A DNA stretch of 16,674 bases from CAYYNP01 sp964472545 (GTDB taxonomy: Bacteria > Planctomycetota > Planctomycetia > Pirellulales > Thermoguttaceae), in NCBI GenBank assembly GCA_964472545.1, contig CAYYNP010000226.1, forward strand, positions 1-16,674, in the 5' to 3' direction. The notes under the pieces were generated by a model. The model was not told the DNA's origin and made no database searches. It worked only from the letters and a program-made list of their open reading frames with translations. The position numbers were made by a program, and so were the translations under genes. Of this stretch, positions 7,518 through 13,937 are shown piece after piece. Within the stretch, counting starts at the first letter, position 1, and each line of letters opens with the position of its first letter.

Positions 7518-8324
7518 TTGCCCCACTCCCCAGTTACGCGTTCCATCGATGGCCAGTTGGTGTTCTTAGGCACCGGCACCTCGCACGGCGTGCCGGCGAT
7601 CGGTTGTGGGTGTGCCACGTGCCGAAGCCCAAACGAGAAGAACCGCCGCACACGGTGCAGCGTCGCGCTCGGATTGCCCCAGGGCAATCTGCTGGTCGAC
7701 ACGCCGCCGGATATGCGGTTTCAGCTTCTCCGCGAGGGCATCGGGCTAATCCACGCGGTCATCTACACGCACGAGCACGTCGACCACCTCTTCGGGCTCG
7801 ACGACCTGCGGATCTTCTCCCGCTACCTGGGCACTGACCTGCCGGTCTACTGCAACGAGCCGGTGCGCAACCGGATCCACAAGGCATTCGATTACGCGTT
7901 CGACCCGATCACCCGCGACTATCCGGCCGGCGGCGTGCCGCGTCTCGAGTTGCGGCCGATCGGCGACGAGCCGTTCGACGTGCTCGGCATGCGGGTGATC
8001 CCGATCCGCCTGGGCCACGGCCGCTTCCAAACGCTGGGCTACCGTTTCGGCAACATCGCCTACTGCACCGACACCAACGAAATTCCGCCTCAGAGCATGC
8101 GGAAGCTCCAGGGGCTCGACGTGCTGGTGCTCGATTGCCTGCGGCCCGAGCCGCACGTGAGCCATTTCAGCCTCTCCGGCGCGATCGAGATGGCCCAACG
8201 TCTGGCCCCGCGGCGGACGTTGTTTACCCACATGTCGCATCGTTTGGAGCACGAAGCCACCGCGGCCGCGCTGCCGCCGGCAGTGGAGTTGGCGTACGAC
8301 GGGATGACGGTTCCGTTGAGTTAG
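7518..8324 (+). CDS. MBL-fold metallohydrolase, PhnP/RNase Z-like
   Basis: With the start chosen here the protein has 268 residues. VFLGTGTSHGVPAIGCGCATC places three cysteines (about 30, 32, 35) right after the first strand, as in PhnP-type cyclic phosphodiesterases where they hold a structural zinc. The metal motif HEHVDH is at 85-90, with further ligands expected at LGHG (His166), CTD (Asp185) and THMSH (238, 241). It should be a cytoplasmic di-metal hydrolase of a phosphodiester or thioester; the substrate cannot be read from sequence. Family N-termini usually begin a few residues before the LGTGTS strand. TTG at 7518 has GAAGG seven bases upstream; GTG at 7491 and ATG at 7371 are in-frame alternatives, but the latter reads through a repeat. 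Nothing beside it resembles a phn operon, so phnP is not assigned. Confidence 0.85.
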   Translation: MPHSPVTRSIDGQLVFLGTGTSHGVPAIGCGCATCRSPNEKNRRTRCSVALGLPQGNLLVDTPPDMRFQLLREGIGLIHAVIYTHEHVDHLFGLDDLRIFSRYLGTDLPVYCNEPVRNRIHKAFDYAFDPITRDYPAGGVPRLELRPIGDEPFDVLGMRVIPIRLGHGRFQTLGYRFGNIAYCTDTNEIPPQSMRKLQGLDVLVLDCLRPEPHVSHFSLSGAIEMAQRLAPRRTLFTHMSHRLEHEATAAALPPAVELAYDGMTVPLS

Positions 8325-8340
8325 GCGTGGCGGGAAAGTC

Positions 8341-8447
8341 GCCGTTGCAAGGGAAGGGTGCCTGGGGTCGACGCACGAGGAACGAGTGCGGAGCCCCCAG
8401 AGTATCGAGCCCCCAGAGAAAAGTGCTCCGCCCAGCCTTGCAGCGGC
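8341..8447. repeat. Folded compound palindrome, REP-like
   Basis: The outer arms GCCGTTGCAAGG (8341-8352) and CCTTGCAGCGGC (8436-8447) pair over 12 positions with one G-U. Inside are CTGGGG (8362-8367) with CCCCAG (8395-8400), and CGCAC (8372-8376) with GTGCG (8386-8390). GAGCCCCCAGAG-like sequence occurs twice in a row (8391-8402 and 8407-8418). It fills the gap between the MBL hydrolase and the aminotransferase promoter and begins 16 bases after the hydrolase stop, so it may also form the 3' end of that message. Confidence 0.65.
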
Positions 8448-8450
8448 AAC

Positions 8451-8478
8451 TTGCACGCCTCGCCCGTTGACGTACAAT
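8451..8478 (+). promoter_or_regulatory. Candidate promoter for the aminotransferase
   Basis: TTGCAC (8451-8456), a 16-base spacer and TACAAT (8473-8478) make a good sigma70-type promoter, 40 bases before the ATG at 8519. It starts four bases after the folded repeat ends. Confidence 0.55.
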
Positions 8479-8518
8479 CGCGGCAGAACGTCCGCCGATC
8501 CTGCAAACGAGAGAAACC

Positions 8519-9775
8519 ATGCCTGTAAGCCTGAGCGAGTTTGCCCGCAACGTGACCGTCGAAACGGCCTTCAGTGTTTTGGCCCGGGCCAAGGAGTTGA
8601 TTGCCGGCGGCAAGGAAGTGATCGAGTTGGAAATCGGCGACAGCCCGTTTCCCAGCACGTCGTCGGCCAAGCAGGCCGGGCTCGACGCGATCCGGGGCGA
8701 TCAAACGCACTACTGCCCGTCGATTGGTTTGCCCCCGATGCGCGAGGCCGCTTCGGAGTTCGTCAACCGGGAATACGGCCTGGAAACGACCGCTGACAAC
8801 ATCGTGGTGGGCCCCGGGGCGAAGATCTTCGAGTTGCTGTTCTGCGAGACGTTCCTCGACCCCGGCGACGGCGTGCTGGTCTTCAGCCCGTACTTCCCGA
8901 CCTACGTGCCGAACATCGGCCGGCGCTCGGCCCGGGTGTGGCTTTCCGATCTGACGCAGGAGCACGAGTTCCGCCCGAATCTGGCCGACGTCGAGCGGTT
9001 CCTTGCCGAGGACTCCCGCCCCAAGGCGATCTTCATCAACAGCCCCCACAACCCGACCGGCGGCGTGGCCACCGAAGAGGACCTGCGCGGGCTGGCCGAT
9101 CTGATCCGCGGGCGCGACGTGGCCGTCTTCAGCGACGAGCCGTACGACCGGATGGTCTGGCGTGGCCGGCACCACACGATCAACGCGCAGCCCGGCATGC
9201 TCGAGCAGTGCGTGGCGGCCTACACCTTCAGCAAGTCGTACAGCATGAGCGGCTGGCGATTGGGATACGCGGTGACCTCGCCGGAGACGGCCACGATGTT
9301 CGGCAAGCTGATCAACACGTGCCTCTCCTGCACGCCGCCTCTGGTGCAATTGGCGGGAATCGCGGCCATGCAGCAGGACGACAAGGAAAGCCGCCTCTCG
9401 ATGGCGAAGTTCCGCGAGAAGGTCGAGATCCTGGTGGCCGGGCTCAACGCGATCGAGGGCGTCAAATGCCTCGACCCGGGCGGCACGTTCTACGTCTTTC
9501 CGTCGGTGGCCGAGATCTGCAACCGGCTGGGCATCACCTCGCACGGTTTGGCGATGTACTTGCTGGAAGGGGCCGACGGCGCCCTGGGCGTGGCCTGCTT
9601 GGGCGGCGAGTGTTTTGGCGACGCCGGGCACGGTTTCCTGCGATTCAGTTGTGCCGAGCCCAACGAACGGCTCCGTCAGGCGATCGAATTCCTGCCGACG
9701 GCCTTTTCGCGGACCGACCGCGTGCAGCAATTCCTGGCGGCGCACCCGGAATTCGTGCTGGAGACGCCATACTAG
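8519..9775 (+). CDS. PLP-dependent aminotransferase, class I/II (AspC-like)
   Basis: A 418-residue fold-type I PLP enzyme. Motifs in order: THYCPSIGLPPMREA (63-77), the substrate/cofactor loop GPGAKIFE (98-105), NSPHNPTGG with cofactor-contact Asn178, SDEPYDRM with Asp206 and Tyr209, the Schiff-base lysine Lys239 in SKSYSMSGWRLGY, and LRFSCAEPNERL with Arg375 to bind the substrate carboxylate. These support transfer of an amino group between an amino acid and a 2-oxo acid in the cytoplasm, probably aspartate, an aromatic amino acid or a similar substrate; the exact substrate is not determined. The ATG is preceded by GAGAGAAACC, a modest ribosome site, and the whole family N-terminus is present. 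It looks monocistronic: its own promoter lies just upstream and repeat DNA follows. Confidence 0.92.
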   Translation: MPVSLSEFARNVTVETAFSVLARAKELIAGGKEVIELEIGDSPFPSTSSAKQAGLDAIRGDQTHYCPSIGLPPMREAASEFVNREYGLETTADNIVVGPGAKIFELLFCETFLDPGDGVLVFSPYFPTYVPNIGRRSARVWLSDLTQEHEFRPNLADVERFLAEDSRPKAIFINSPHNPTGGVATEEDLRGLADLIRGRDVAVFSDEPYDRMVWRGRHHTINAQPGMLEQCVAAYTFSKSYSMSGWRLGYAVTSPETATMFGKLINTCLSCTPPLVQLAGIAAMQQDDKESRLSMAKFREKVEILVAGLNAIEGVKCLDPGGTFYVFPSVAEICNRLGITSHGLAMYLLEGADGALGVACLGGECFGDAGHGFLRFSCAEPNERLRQAIEFLPTAFSRTDRVQQFLAAHPEFVLETPY

Positions 9776-9814
9776 GTCGCCGTTGGGGCGTGCAGTGCCA
9801 CCCAAACAGGCGGT

Positions 9815-10080
9815 CGGCCGTTTGACCAGGAGAACTGCAAAGTGTGCGGGAGCCCGAAAAAGGGGACTGGCTCCGTCGACGATCGATGTGGCTGTAGGGA
9901 TTCGCAGTGCCGACGGTGCCTGTCCCCTTTCTTCGGGCGGCGACACTGGGGCACCGTGGAAAACGGGGACAGGCACCGAGCCGGGAAGTTCGTCGGCAGG
10001 TTCCGCGTTGATCCTGGCTCGGAGCCAGTCCCCTTTTTCCACTCCCGCGAATCGACTGTGCAGTTCTCCGGCCGTTTGAC
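9815..10080. repeat. Compound inverted repeat flanked by 12-base direct repeats
   Basis: CGGCCGTTTGAC occurs at 9815-9826 and again at 10069-10080. Between them lies a nested inverted structure. GGAGAACTGCA (9829-9839) faces TGCAGTTCTCC (10059-10069). A perfect 20-base arm at 9856-9875 (GAAAAAGGGGACTGGCTCCG) faces its complement at 10020-10039. A 14-base inner arm CGGTGCCTGTCCCC (9914-9927) faces GGGGACAGGCACCG (9965-9978). No transposase frame is present. It has the shape of a MITE or paired REP element, about 240 bases long, with the direct repeats as a possible target duplication. Open frames across it on both strands have no domain character. Confidence 0.75.
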
Positions 10081-10104
10081 AACGGGCCGGCATTTGTCTA
10101 TATT
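10076..10104 (+). promoter_or_regulatory. Strong consensus promoter upstream of PEP-CTERM genes
   Basis: TTGACA (10076-10081), exactly 17 bases, then TATATT (10099-10104): a perfect -35 and a near-perfect -10 at ideal spacing, the best promoter in the window. The -35 overlaps the right direct repeat of the compound element. The nearest gene on this strand starts at 10548, so the transcript would carry a leader of about 435 bases or belong to a small RNA. Confidence 0.65.
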
Positions 10105-10201
10105 AGTTGCCGTTGAACTGACACTTCGATCTCGGATGATGAAGCCATTTTTGCATTGAGGCAGAACGGGCGTCCGCGTAACAGACGTTTATCCGAAAGG
10201 A

Positions 10202-10258
10202 GAAACAAGGGGCCAGCGACCTTGCGCTCTTGCGATGAGGTTTCTGGCCCCTTGTTTC
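10202..10258 (+). terminator. Strong 15-bp hairpin, terminator- or sRNA-like
   Basis: GAAACAAGGGGCCAG (10202-10216) and CTGGCCCCTTGTTTC (10244-10258) pair perfectly over 15 positions around a 27-base loop, which can itself form a small stem (CGC TCTT GCG). The A-rich foot and the T-rich right side give a terminator-like shape, though there is no long T-run after it. It lies about 100 bases after the -10 box at 10099-10104. Confidence 0.5.
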
Positions 10259-10281
10259 GTCCTCGGTTGTTTCGTCCTCGG
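10252..10281 (+). repeat. Perfect tandem 15-base duplication
   Basis: TTGTTTCGTCCTCGG occurs twice without a gap (10252-10266 and 10267-10281). The first copy starts inside the right arm of the hairpin, so replication slippage at that structure is a natural explanation. Confidence 0.85.
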
Positions 10282-10547
10282 AGCGGACGCTCCACGAATA
10301 TCATTCTCCCCAACACTTGACGGAGGCAGCGACACGGTCGTTTCGGCGGATTTCGGCTCAGAGGCCGAGTCTGCCGTCGGTTCCTGAGGAGCCGCCCGAC
10401 TAGCTGCCGTCGAGTTTCTGCCGGGGACCTCTCGCACAACGCACGCGAGAGCCTCTTCTGGGAAACGCGATTGCGGCGCTGTGCGCGGTGATCCTCGTTC
10501 GACGCGTTGTTTGTTTTCCGTCTGTACGAATGAAATGAGGTTGCGCC

Positions 10548-11642
10548 ATGTTTTGCGATCACCAATCCCCCAGACTCGCTTGCTTTGTGGCTGTGTCGCT
10601 ATTGCTTCTGTCCTTCGCTGCCGTCGATCGGGCGGCCGCGGAGTCGCTGCTCCAGGTCGACCTGCCGACCAACGACATCGTTTATGATCCCGTTTCCGAC
10701 ATGCTCTATGCCTCCGTGCCCAGCAGCGCCGGGTTCCCGCGTGGCAACAGCATCACACCGATCGATCCGCACACGGGGGCGATCGGTACGTCGGTGTTCG
10801 CCGGCAGTGAACCGGGCCAGCTTGCCTTGGCCGACGACGGCTCGCTGTTATACGTGGCGCTGGGCCCGACCAATCGCGTGGGGCGATTCAACGTGCCGAC
10901 GCAGACGATGGGCGCCGACTTCGAGATGGGCCCGGCCAACTACCGCGTCCAGGATATGGAGGTCGTGCCCGGCCATCCCGAGGCGTTGGCCATCGCCCGA
11001 CGGCACACCAGCGGCAGCCCTTACAACCAGGGCGCCGCCATTTTCGTCGACGGTGAAATGCTGCCCACGGCCACCGGCATGGCCTCGTGCGATCTGATCA
11101 CGTTCTCCGATTCGGCCGACGTGCTCTACGGCCACATGAGTGGGATCAGCCCCCACACGACTCTGCTGACGCTCGACGTCGACTTGAATCCGGCCGACGG
11201 CGGCGTGCGGATCACCAAGACGACCGGCGGGCTAGTGTCCGGTGATATCCAGTACGACGACGGGCGCGTTTACACCAGCCGCGGTCACGTGGTCGACCCG
11301 GTGAACCACTCGCCATTGGGCAGTTTCGCCGGCATCCCCTTCGGCGGCCGTGCGTTCGTGCCGGACTCGGCCAACGACAAGACGTTCTTCGTTTACGGCG
11401 GCAAGATCAACATCTTCCATCAACCGACGTTCTTGGCGATGGGAGAAATCGACGTACCCGGCTTCGGCGGCGACGGCAAGCAACTGGTTCGCTTCGGCAC
11501 CGACGGCCTGGCATTCAACACCGACGACACCGTCTACATCCTTCGTAACGCAGCCGTACCCGAGCCGTCGACGCTCGTGCTGCTGGCGGCGGGCGGTTTT
11601 GCGTTCGGCGCGTACTTCGTTCGGCGGCGGAAGCGGGCATGA
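10548..11642 (+). CDS. Secreted beta-propeller-like protein with PEP-CTERM tail
   Basis: A 364-residue exported protein. The signal peptide covers about 1-31 (hydrophobic VAVSLLLLSFAAV, likely cut after AAA). The body has strand-rich repeats of the YVTN/propeller type: NDIVYDPVSDMLYASV (42-57), GQLALADDGSLLYVAL (90-105), GDIQYDDGRVYTSRG (232-246) and LVRFGTDGLAF (313-323). The tail VPEPST (338-342), a hydrophobic helix and RRRKRA is a PEP-CTERM sorting signal, expected to be recognised by an exosortase and lead to surface attachment or release; no exosortase gene is in the window. GAGG lies about eight bases before the ATG. It is 52 bases upstream of the lectin PEP-CTERM gene and probably forms an operon with it. 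The ligand or role is unknown. Confidence 0.88.
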   Translation: MFCDHQSPRLACFVAVSLLLLSFAAVDRAAAESLLQVDLPTNDIVYDPVSDMLYASVPSSAGFPRGNSITPIDPHTGAIGTSVFAGSEPGQLALADDGSLLYVALGPTNRVGRFNVPTQTMGADFEMGPANYRVQDMEVVPGHPEALAIARRHTSGSPYNQGAAIFVDGEMLPTATGMASCDLITFSDSADVLYGHMSGISPHTTLLTLDVDLNPADGGVRITKTTGGLVSGDIQYDDGRVYTSRGHVVDPVNHSPLGSFAGIPFGGRAFVPDSANDKTFFVYGGKINIFHQPTFLAMGEIDVPGFGGDGKQLVRFGTDGLAFNTDDTVYILRNAAVPEPSTLVLLAAGGFAFGAYFVRRRKRA

Positions 11643-11694
11643 AGCAATCGGCTTCGGACACGTTCAGAACCTCAACCGGCAAAGAGGCACCATC

Positions 11695-12288
11695 ATGTTC
11701 GTCGAGAAGGCGTCGTGGGCCGTCGTGTGCGCGTTGATCTTCGCGGCCGCCACGTCGGCGGAGCCCGTCTCTTGGCAGGTTGCCGACGGCGGTAACGGAC
11801 ACTACTACGACTACGTCGCCGGCCGGCTGCGATGGAGCGAGGCCCGGGCGGCAGCCGAGGCTTCGACGTTCATGGGCGTGCCGGGACACCTGGCCACGAT
11901 CACCTCGGAGGCCGAAAAGGAGTTCATGCGAACCGAGGTCCCCAAACCGAGCTATCGGGCGTGGATCGGCGGATTCCAGGACACCTCCGCGCCTGACTAC
12001 TCCGAGCCCCGCGGCGGCTGGAGTTGGGTCACCAGGGAACCGCGGGATTACACCCACTGGGCGTCGCCCGAGCCGAACGAATTCCGCCGCGGCGAAAACT
12101 TCCTGGAGATCGACCGGGCGGCCAGTTCTCCCGACTCGTTCGGCTGGTCGGATCAGGAAGACTTCGAGTCGACCAACTCCGGCTACTACGTGGAGTACGC
12201 GGTGCCGGAGCCGTCGACGGTGATGCTGTTGGGTATTGGCATTCCCCTGGCGCTGAAGTTCGGCCGTTGGCGTCGCCAGCGCCCGTAG
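11695..12288 (+). CDS. C-type lectin-like protein with PEP-CTERM tail
   Basis: A 197-residue exported protein: signal peptide about 1-22, a C-type lectin-like domain (about 27-168) and a PEP-CTERM tail (VPEPST at 170-175, hydrophobic helix, RWRRQRP). Domain signs are WSEARAAAE (47-55), GHLATITSEAEKEFM (64-78), AWIGGFQD (89-96), THWASPEPN (120-128) and WSDQEDF (151-157) before YYVEY. EPN at 126-128 and WSD at 151-153 sit where mannose-type calcium/sugar-binding EPN and WND motifs lie in the family, so calcium-dependent sugar binding is plausible. The disulfide cysteines of animal lectins are absent; the only Cys is in the signal peptide. ATG at 11695 is chosen because GAGG precedes it and the signal peptide starts there, although the frame is open further upstream. 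Confidence 0.88.
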   Translation: MFVEKASWAVVCALIFAAATSAEPVSWQVADGGNGHYYDYVAGRLRWSEARAAAEASTFMGVPGHLATITSEAEKEFMRTEVPKPSYRAWIGGFQDTSAPDYSEPRGGWSWVTREPRDYTHWASPEPNEFRRGENFLEIDRAASSPDSFGWSDQEDFESTNSGYYVEYAVPEPSTVMLLGIGIPLALKFGRWRRQRP

Positions 12289-12321
12289 AGCGGTTGAAAT
12301 CGGGTCGCGCTGGCCTCCACC

Positions 12322-12367
12322 CCGAGTGGGGGCACTCCCGCGGGCAGTGGCTCGGGAGTATACTCGG
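12322..12367 (+). terminator. Nested hairpin between lectin gene and aroC
   Basis: The outer stem pairs CCGAGT (12322-12327) with ACTCGG (12362-12367). The inner stem pairs ACTCCCG (12334-12340) with CGGGAGT (12353-12359). It lies 33 bases after the lectin stop. There is no T-run, so it may be a factor-dependent 3' end. A TATACT box (12359-12364) overlapping its right side is a possible -10 for aroC, with a poor -35. Confidence 0.35.
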
Positions 12368-12408
12368 AGTTGGCGTTTCCCGAGACCATTACCATAAGAC
12401 GGCAAATC

Positions 12409-13407
12409 GTGAACAGTTTTGGAAGAGTCCTCCGCGTCAGCATCTTCGGCGAATCGCACGGCGAGGCGCTGGGCATCGTCGTCGACGGCTGCCCGGCCGG
12501 AGTGCCGCTCACGCTCGAGGATTTCGAGCCGGATCTGGGCAGGCGTCGCAGCGGCGCCAAGGGCACGACGCCCCGGCAAGAGGCCGACGCGCCGGAGTTG
12601 CTCAGCGGCGTTGCTAACGAGACGACCACCGGGGCACCGCTGACGATCATCTTTCGCAACCAGAACGTTCGCTCGGCGGATTACGCCAAGTTGAAGGACG
12701 TCCCCCGGCCCGGTCACGCCGACTTCGTGGCCAGGGTCAAATTCGGCGGATTCGCGGATCGACGCGGCGGCGGGCATTTTTCCGGCCGCGTTACCGTCGG
12801 ACTGGTGGCCGCCGGGGTCATCGCCAAGAAGTTGCTCGGCGAGATGGATATCCAAGCCAGACTGATCGAGGCCGGCGGCTCAGAGGATATCGATCGGGCC
12901 GTCGATAGGGGCGAGGCCGAGAACGACTCGGTCGGCGGCATCATCGAATGTCGGGTGAACAACGTACCGGCCGGTCTCGGCGAACCGTTCTTCGACAGTT
13001 TGGAGTCTCAACTCGCCCATATCGTGTTCGCCATCCCGGCCATTCGTGGGCTGGAATTCGGGACCGGTTTCCGCGCGGCGAGCATGTTCGGCTCGCAGCA
13101 CAACGACAACATCGTCGACGTCGACGGCACCACCGAAACCAACCACGCCGGCGGCATCAACGGCGGCATCTCCAACGGCAACGAAATCGTCTTCCGCATT
13201 GCCGTCAAGCCGCCGTCGAGTATCTCCAGGGCGCAACGTACGATGAACATGCAAACCGGCAAGCTGGAAGACCTCACGATCGAGGGCCGGCACGACAAGT
13301 GCATCGCCTTGCGAGTGCCGCCCGTGCTGGAAGCGGCCACGGCGATCGTGCTGGCCGATTGCATGTTGCTGCAACAGGAAGTGAAACGCATTCACAACGG
13401 ATCATGA
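12409..13407 (+). CDS. aroC: Chorismate synthase
   Basis: A 332-residue enzyme that converts 5-enolpyruvylshikimate-3-phosphate to chorismate with reduced FMN, the last step of the shikimate pathway. The N-terminus FGRVLRVSIFGESHG carries the first signature with catalytic His17. RPGHAD places the second conserved His at 103, and RRGGGHFSGRVT (118-129) replaces the common RGGGRSSARET form, a variant seen in a subset of bacterial enzymes. FGTGFRAASMFGSQHND (217-233), TNHAGGINGGISNG (244-257) and GRHDKC (293-298) complete the set. It is shorter than typical 350-390 residue enzymes. GTG at 12409 is chosen because NSFGRVLRV matches the usual family N-terminus; an upstream in-frame TTG at 12370 would add 13 residues lacking family character. 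Hemerythrin follows after 13 bases. Confidence 0.96.
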   Translation: MNSFGRVLRVSIFGESHGEALGIVVDGCPAGVPLTLEDFEPDLGRRRSGAKGTTPRQEADAPELLSGVANETTTGAPLTIIFRNQNVRSADYAKLKDVPRPGHADFVARVKFGGFADRRGGGHFSGRVTVGLVAAGVIAKKLLGEMDIQARLIEAGGSEDIDRAVDRGEAENDSVGGIIECRVNNVPAGLGEPFFDSLESQLAHIVFAIPAIRGLEFGTGFRAASMFGSQHNDNIVDVDGTTETNHAGGINGGISNGNEIVFRIAVKPPSSISRAQRTMNMQTGKLEDLTIEGRHDKCIALRVPPVLEAATAIVLADCMLLQQEVKRIHNGS

Positions 13408-13420
13408 AAGGCTCGCCCTC

Positions 13421-13834
13421 ATGTTGATCGACTGGTCGCCAAAATACTGCATCGGCATCCCCAGAATCGACGAGCAACACAAGTTCTTCTTCGACGCCGT
13501 GCACCGGCTCCACAAGGAGTGTGTGGCGAACGAAGGAGAGCAGGCCGTCCTGGAGACGCTGGTGTTCCTGGAAAACTACGTCCGTGGCCATTTCCAGGCC
13601 GAAGAGGCGTTCATGCTGGAGCACGAATACCCGCACATCGAAGGGCACCGCAAACTCCACGTCGAGTTCCTCGAGCGGTACTTGGAGTTGATCGGCGAGT
13701 TCAAGCAAGTGGGCCCCAGCCAGGCCCTGGCCGAGCGCATCGGAGAAATGGTCCAAACCTGGCTGGTCGATCACATCGCCAAGGCGGACACGGCCTACGC
13801 CAAGCACGTGGCGGAGAGGGCGGGCCGCGGATGA
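13421..13834 (+). CDS. Bacteriohemerythrin
   Basis: A 137-residue four-helix-bundle protein that reversibly binds oxygen at a di-iron centre. All seven expected ligands can be placed: His20 (DEQHKFF), His57 and Glu61 (RGHFQAEE), His76 and His80 (GHRKLH), His118 and Asp123 (DHIAKAD). The N-terminal W-P-IGIPRIDEQH is the usual start of the family. The fusion partners often seen with hemerythrin (methyl-accepting or GGDEF domains) are absent, so it is a free soluble cytoplasmic form, likely for oxygen storage, delivery or sensing. ATG at 13421 has AAAGG about nine bases upstream. It starts 13 bases after aroC and is probably co-transcribed with it, although the two have no known functional link. 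Confidence 0.94.
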   Translation: MLIDWSPKYCIGIPRIDEQHKFFFDAVHRLHKECVANEGEQAVLETLVFLENYVRGHFQAEEAFMLEHEYPHIEGHRKLHVEFLERYLELIGEFKQVGPSQALAERIGEMVQTWLVDHIAKADTAYAKHVAERAGRG

Positions 13835-13872
13835 GCCGCATCATTTGACAAGGCCGTTGCGACATTCGAGAA

Positions 13873-13900
13873 TTGACGTGCTCCGACTTGGGCATAACCT
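13873..13900 (+). promoter_or_regulatory. Weak candidate promoter for the glycosidase gene
   Basis: TTGACG (13873-13878), a 16-base spacer and TAACCT (13895-13900), 38 bases before the ATG at 13938. A second pair, TTGACA (13845-13850) with GAGAAT (13868-13873), overlaps it. Neither has a strong -10. Confidence 0.3.
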
Positions 13901-13937
13901 CTGACGAGTTCTCGTTCGTTGCTGAAAGGCCGATCCT

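Larger units (their letters stand above)
10105..10547 (+). other. Long untranslated leader or small-RNA region
   Basis: About 440 bases between the strong promoter and the first PEP-CTERM gene, with no convincing gene. It holds a seven-codon ORF MMKPFLH (10136-10159), a 15-bp-arm hairpin (10202-10258), a tandem 15-mer (10252-10281), and a small hairpin CTCTCGC/GCGAGAG (10429-10435 with 10445-10451). No known riboswitch or RNA family was recognised. It could be a regulated 5' leader or a separate short RNA ending at the big hairpin. Confidence 0.5.

Noticed and set aside
9914..9978. Possible CRISPR repeat/spacer unit from the repeated GGTGCCTGTCCCC arms
   Set aside because: The copies are inverted rather than direct, only two exist, and there are no regular spacers or cas genes.
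8321..10093. A 590-codon open frame on the minus strand opposite the aminotransferase
   Set aside because: It is Arg/Gly/His rich, has no domain character and lies antisense to a gene with complete catalytic motifs; long antisense frames are expected at this GC content.
10189..10437. An 82-codon minus-strand frame in the long leader region
   Set aside because: It contains translated tandem repeat (RTKQPRTKQ) and hairpin sequence, with no ribosome site or family likeness.
12370..12408. TTG start adding 13 residues to AroC
   Set aside because: The extra residues do not match the enzyme family, whose N-terminus begins with a short run before the FGESHG motif, as given by GTG at 12409.
11515..12855. 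A 446-codon minus-strand frame crossing the lectin and aroC genes
   Set aside because: It spans two unrelated plus-strand genes and their gap, and the protein composition is Arg/Pro rich without motifs.
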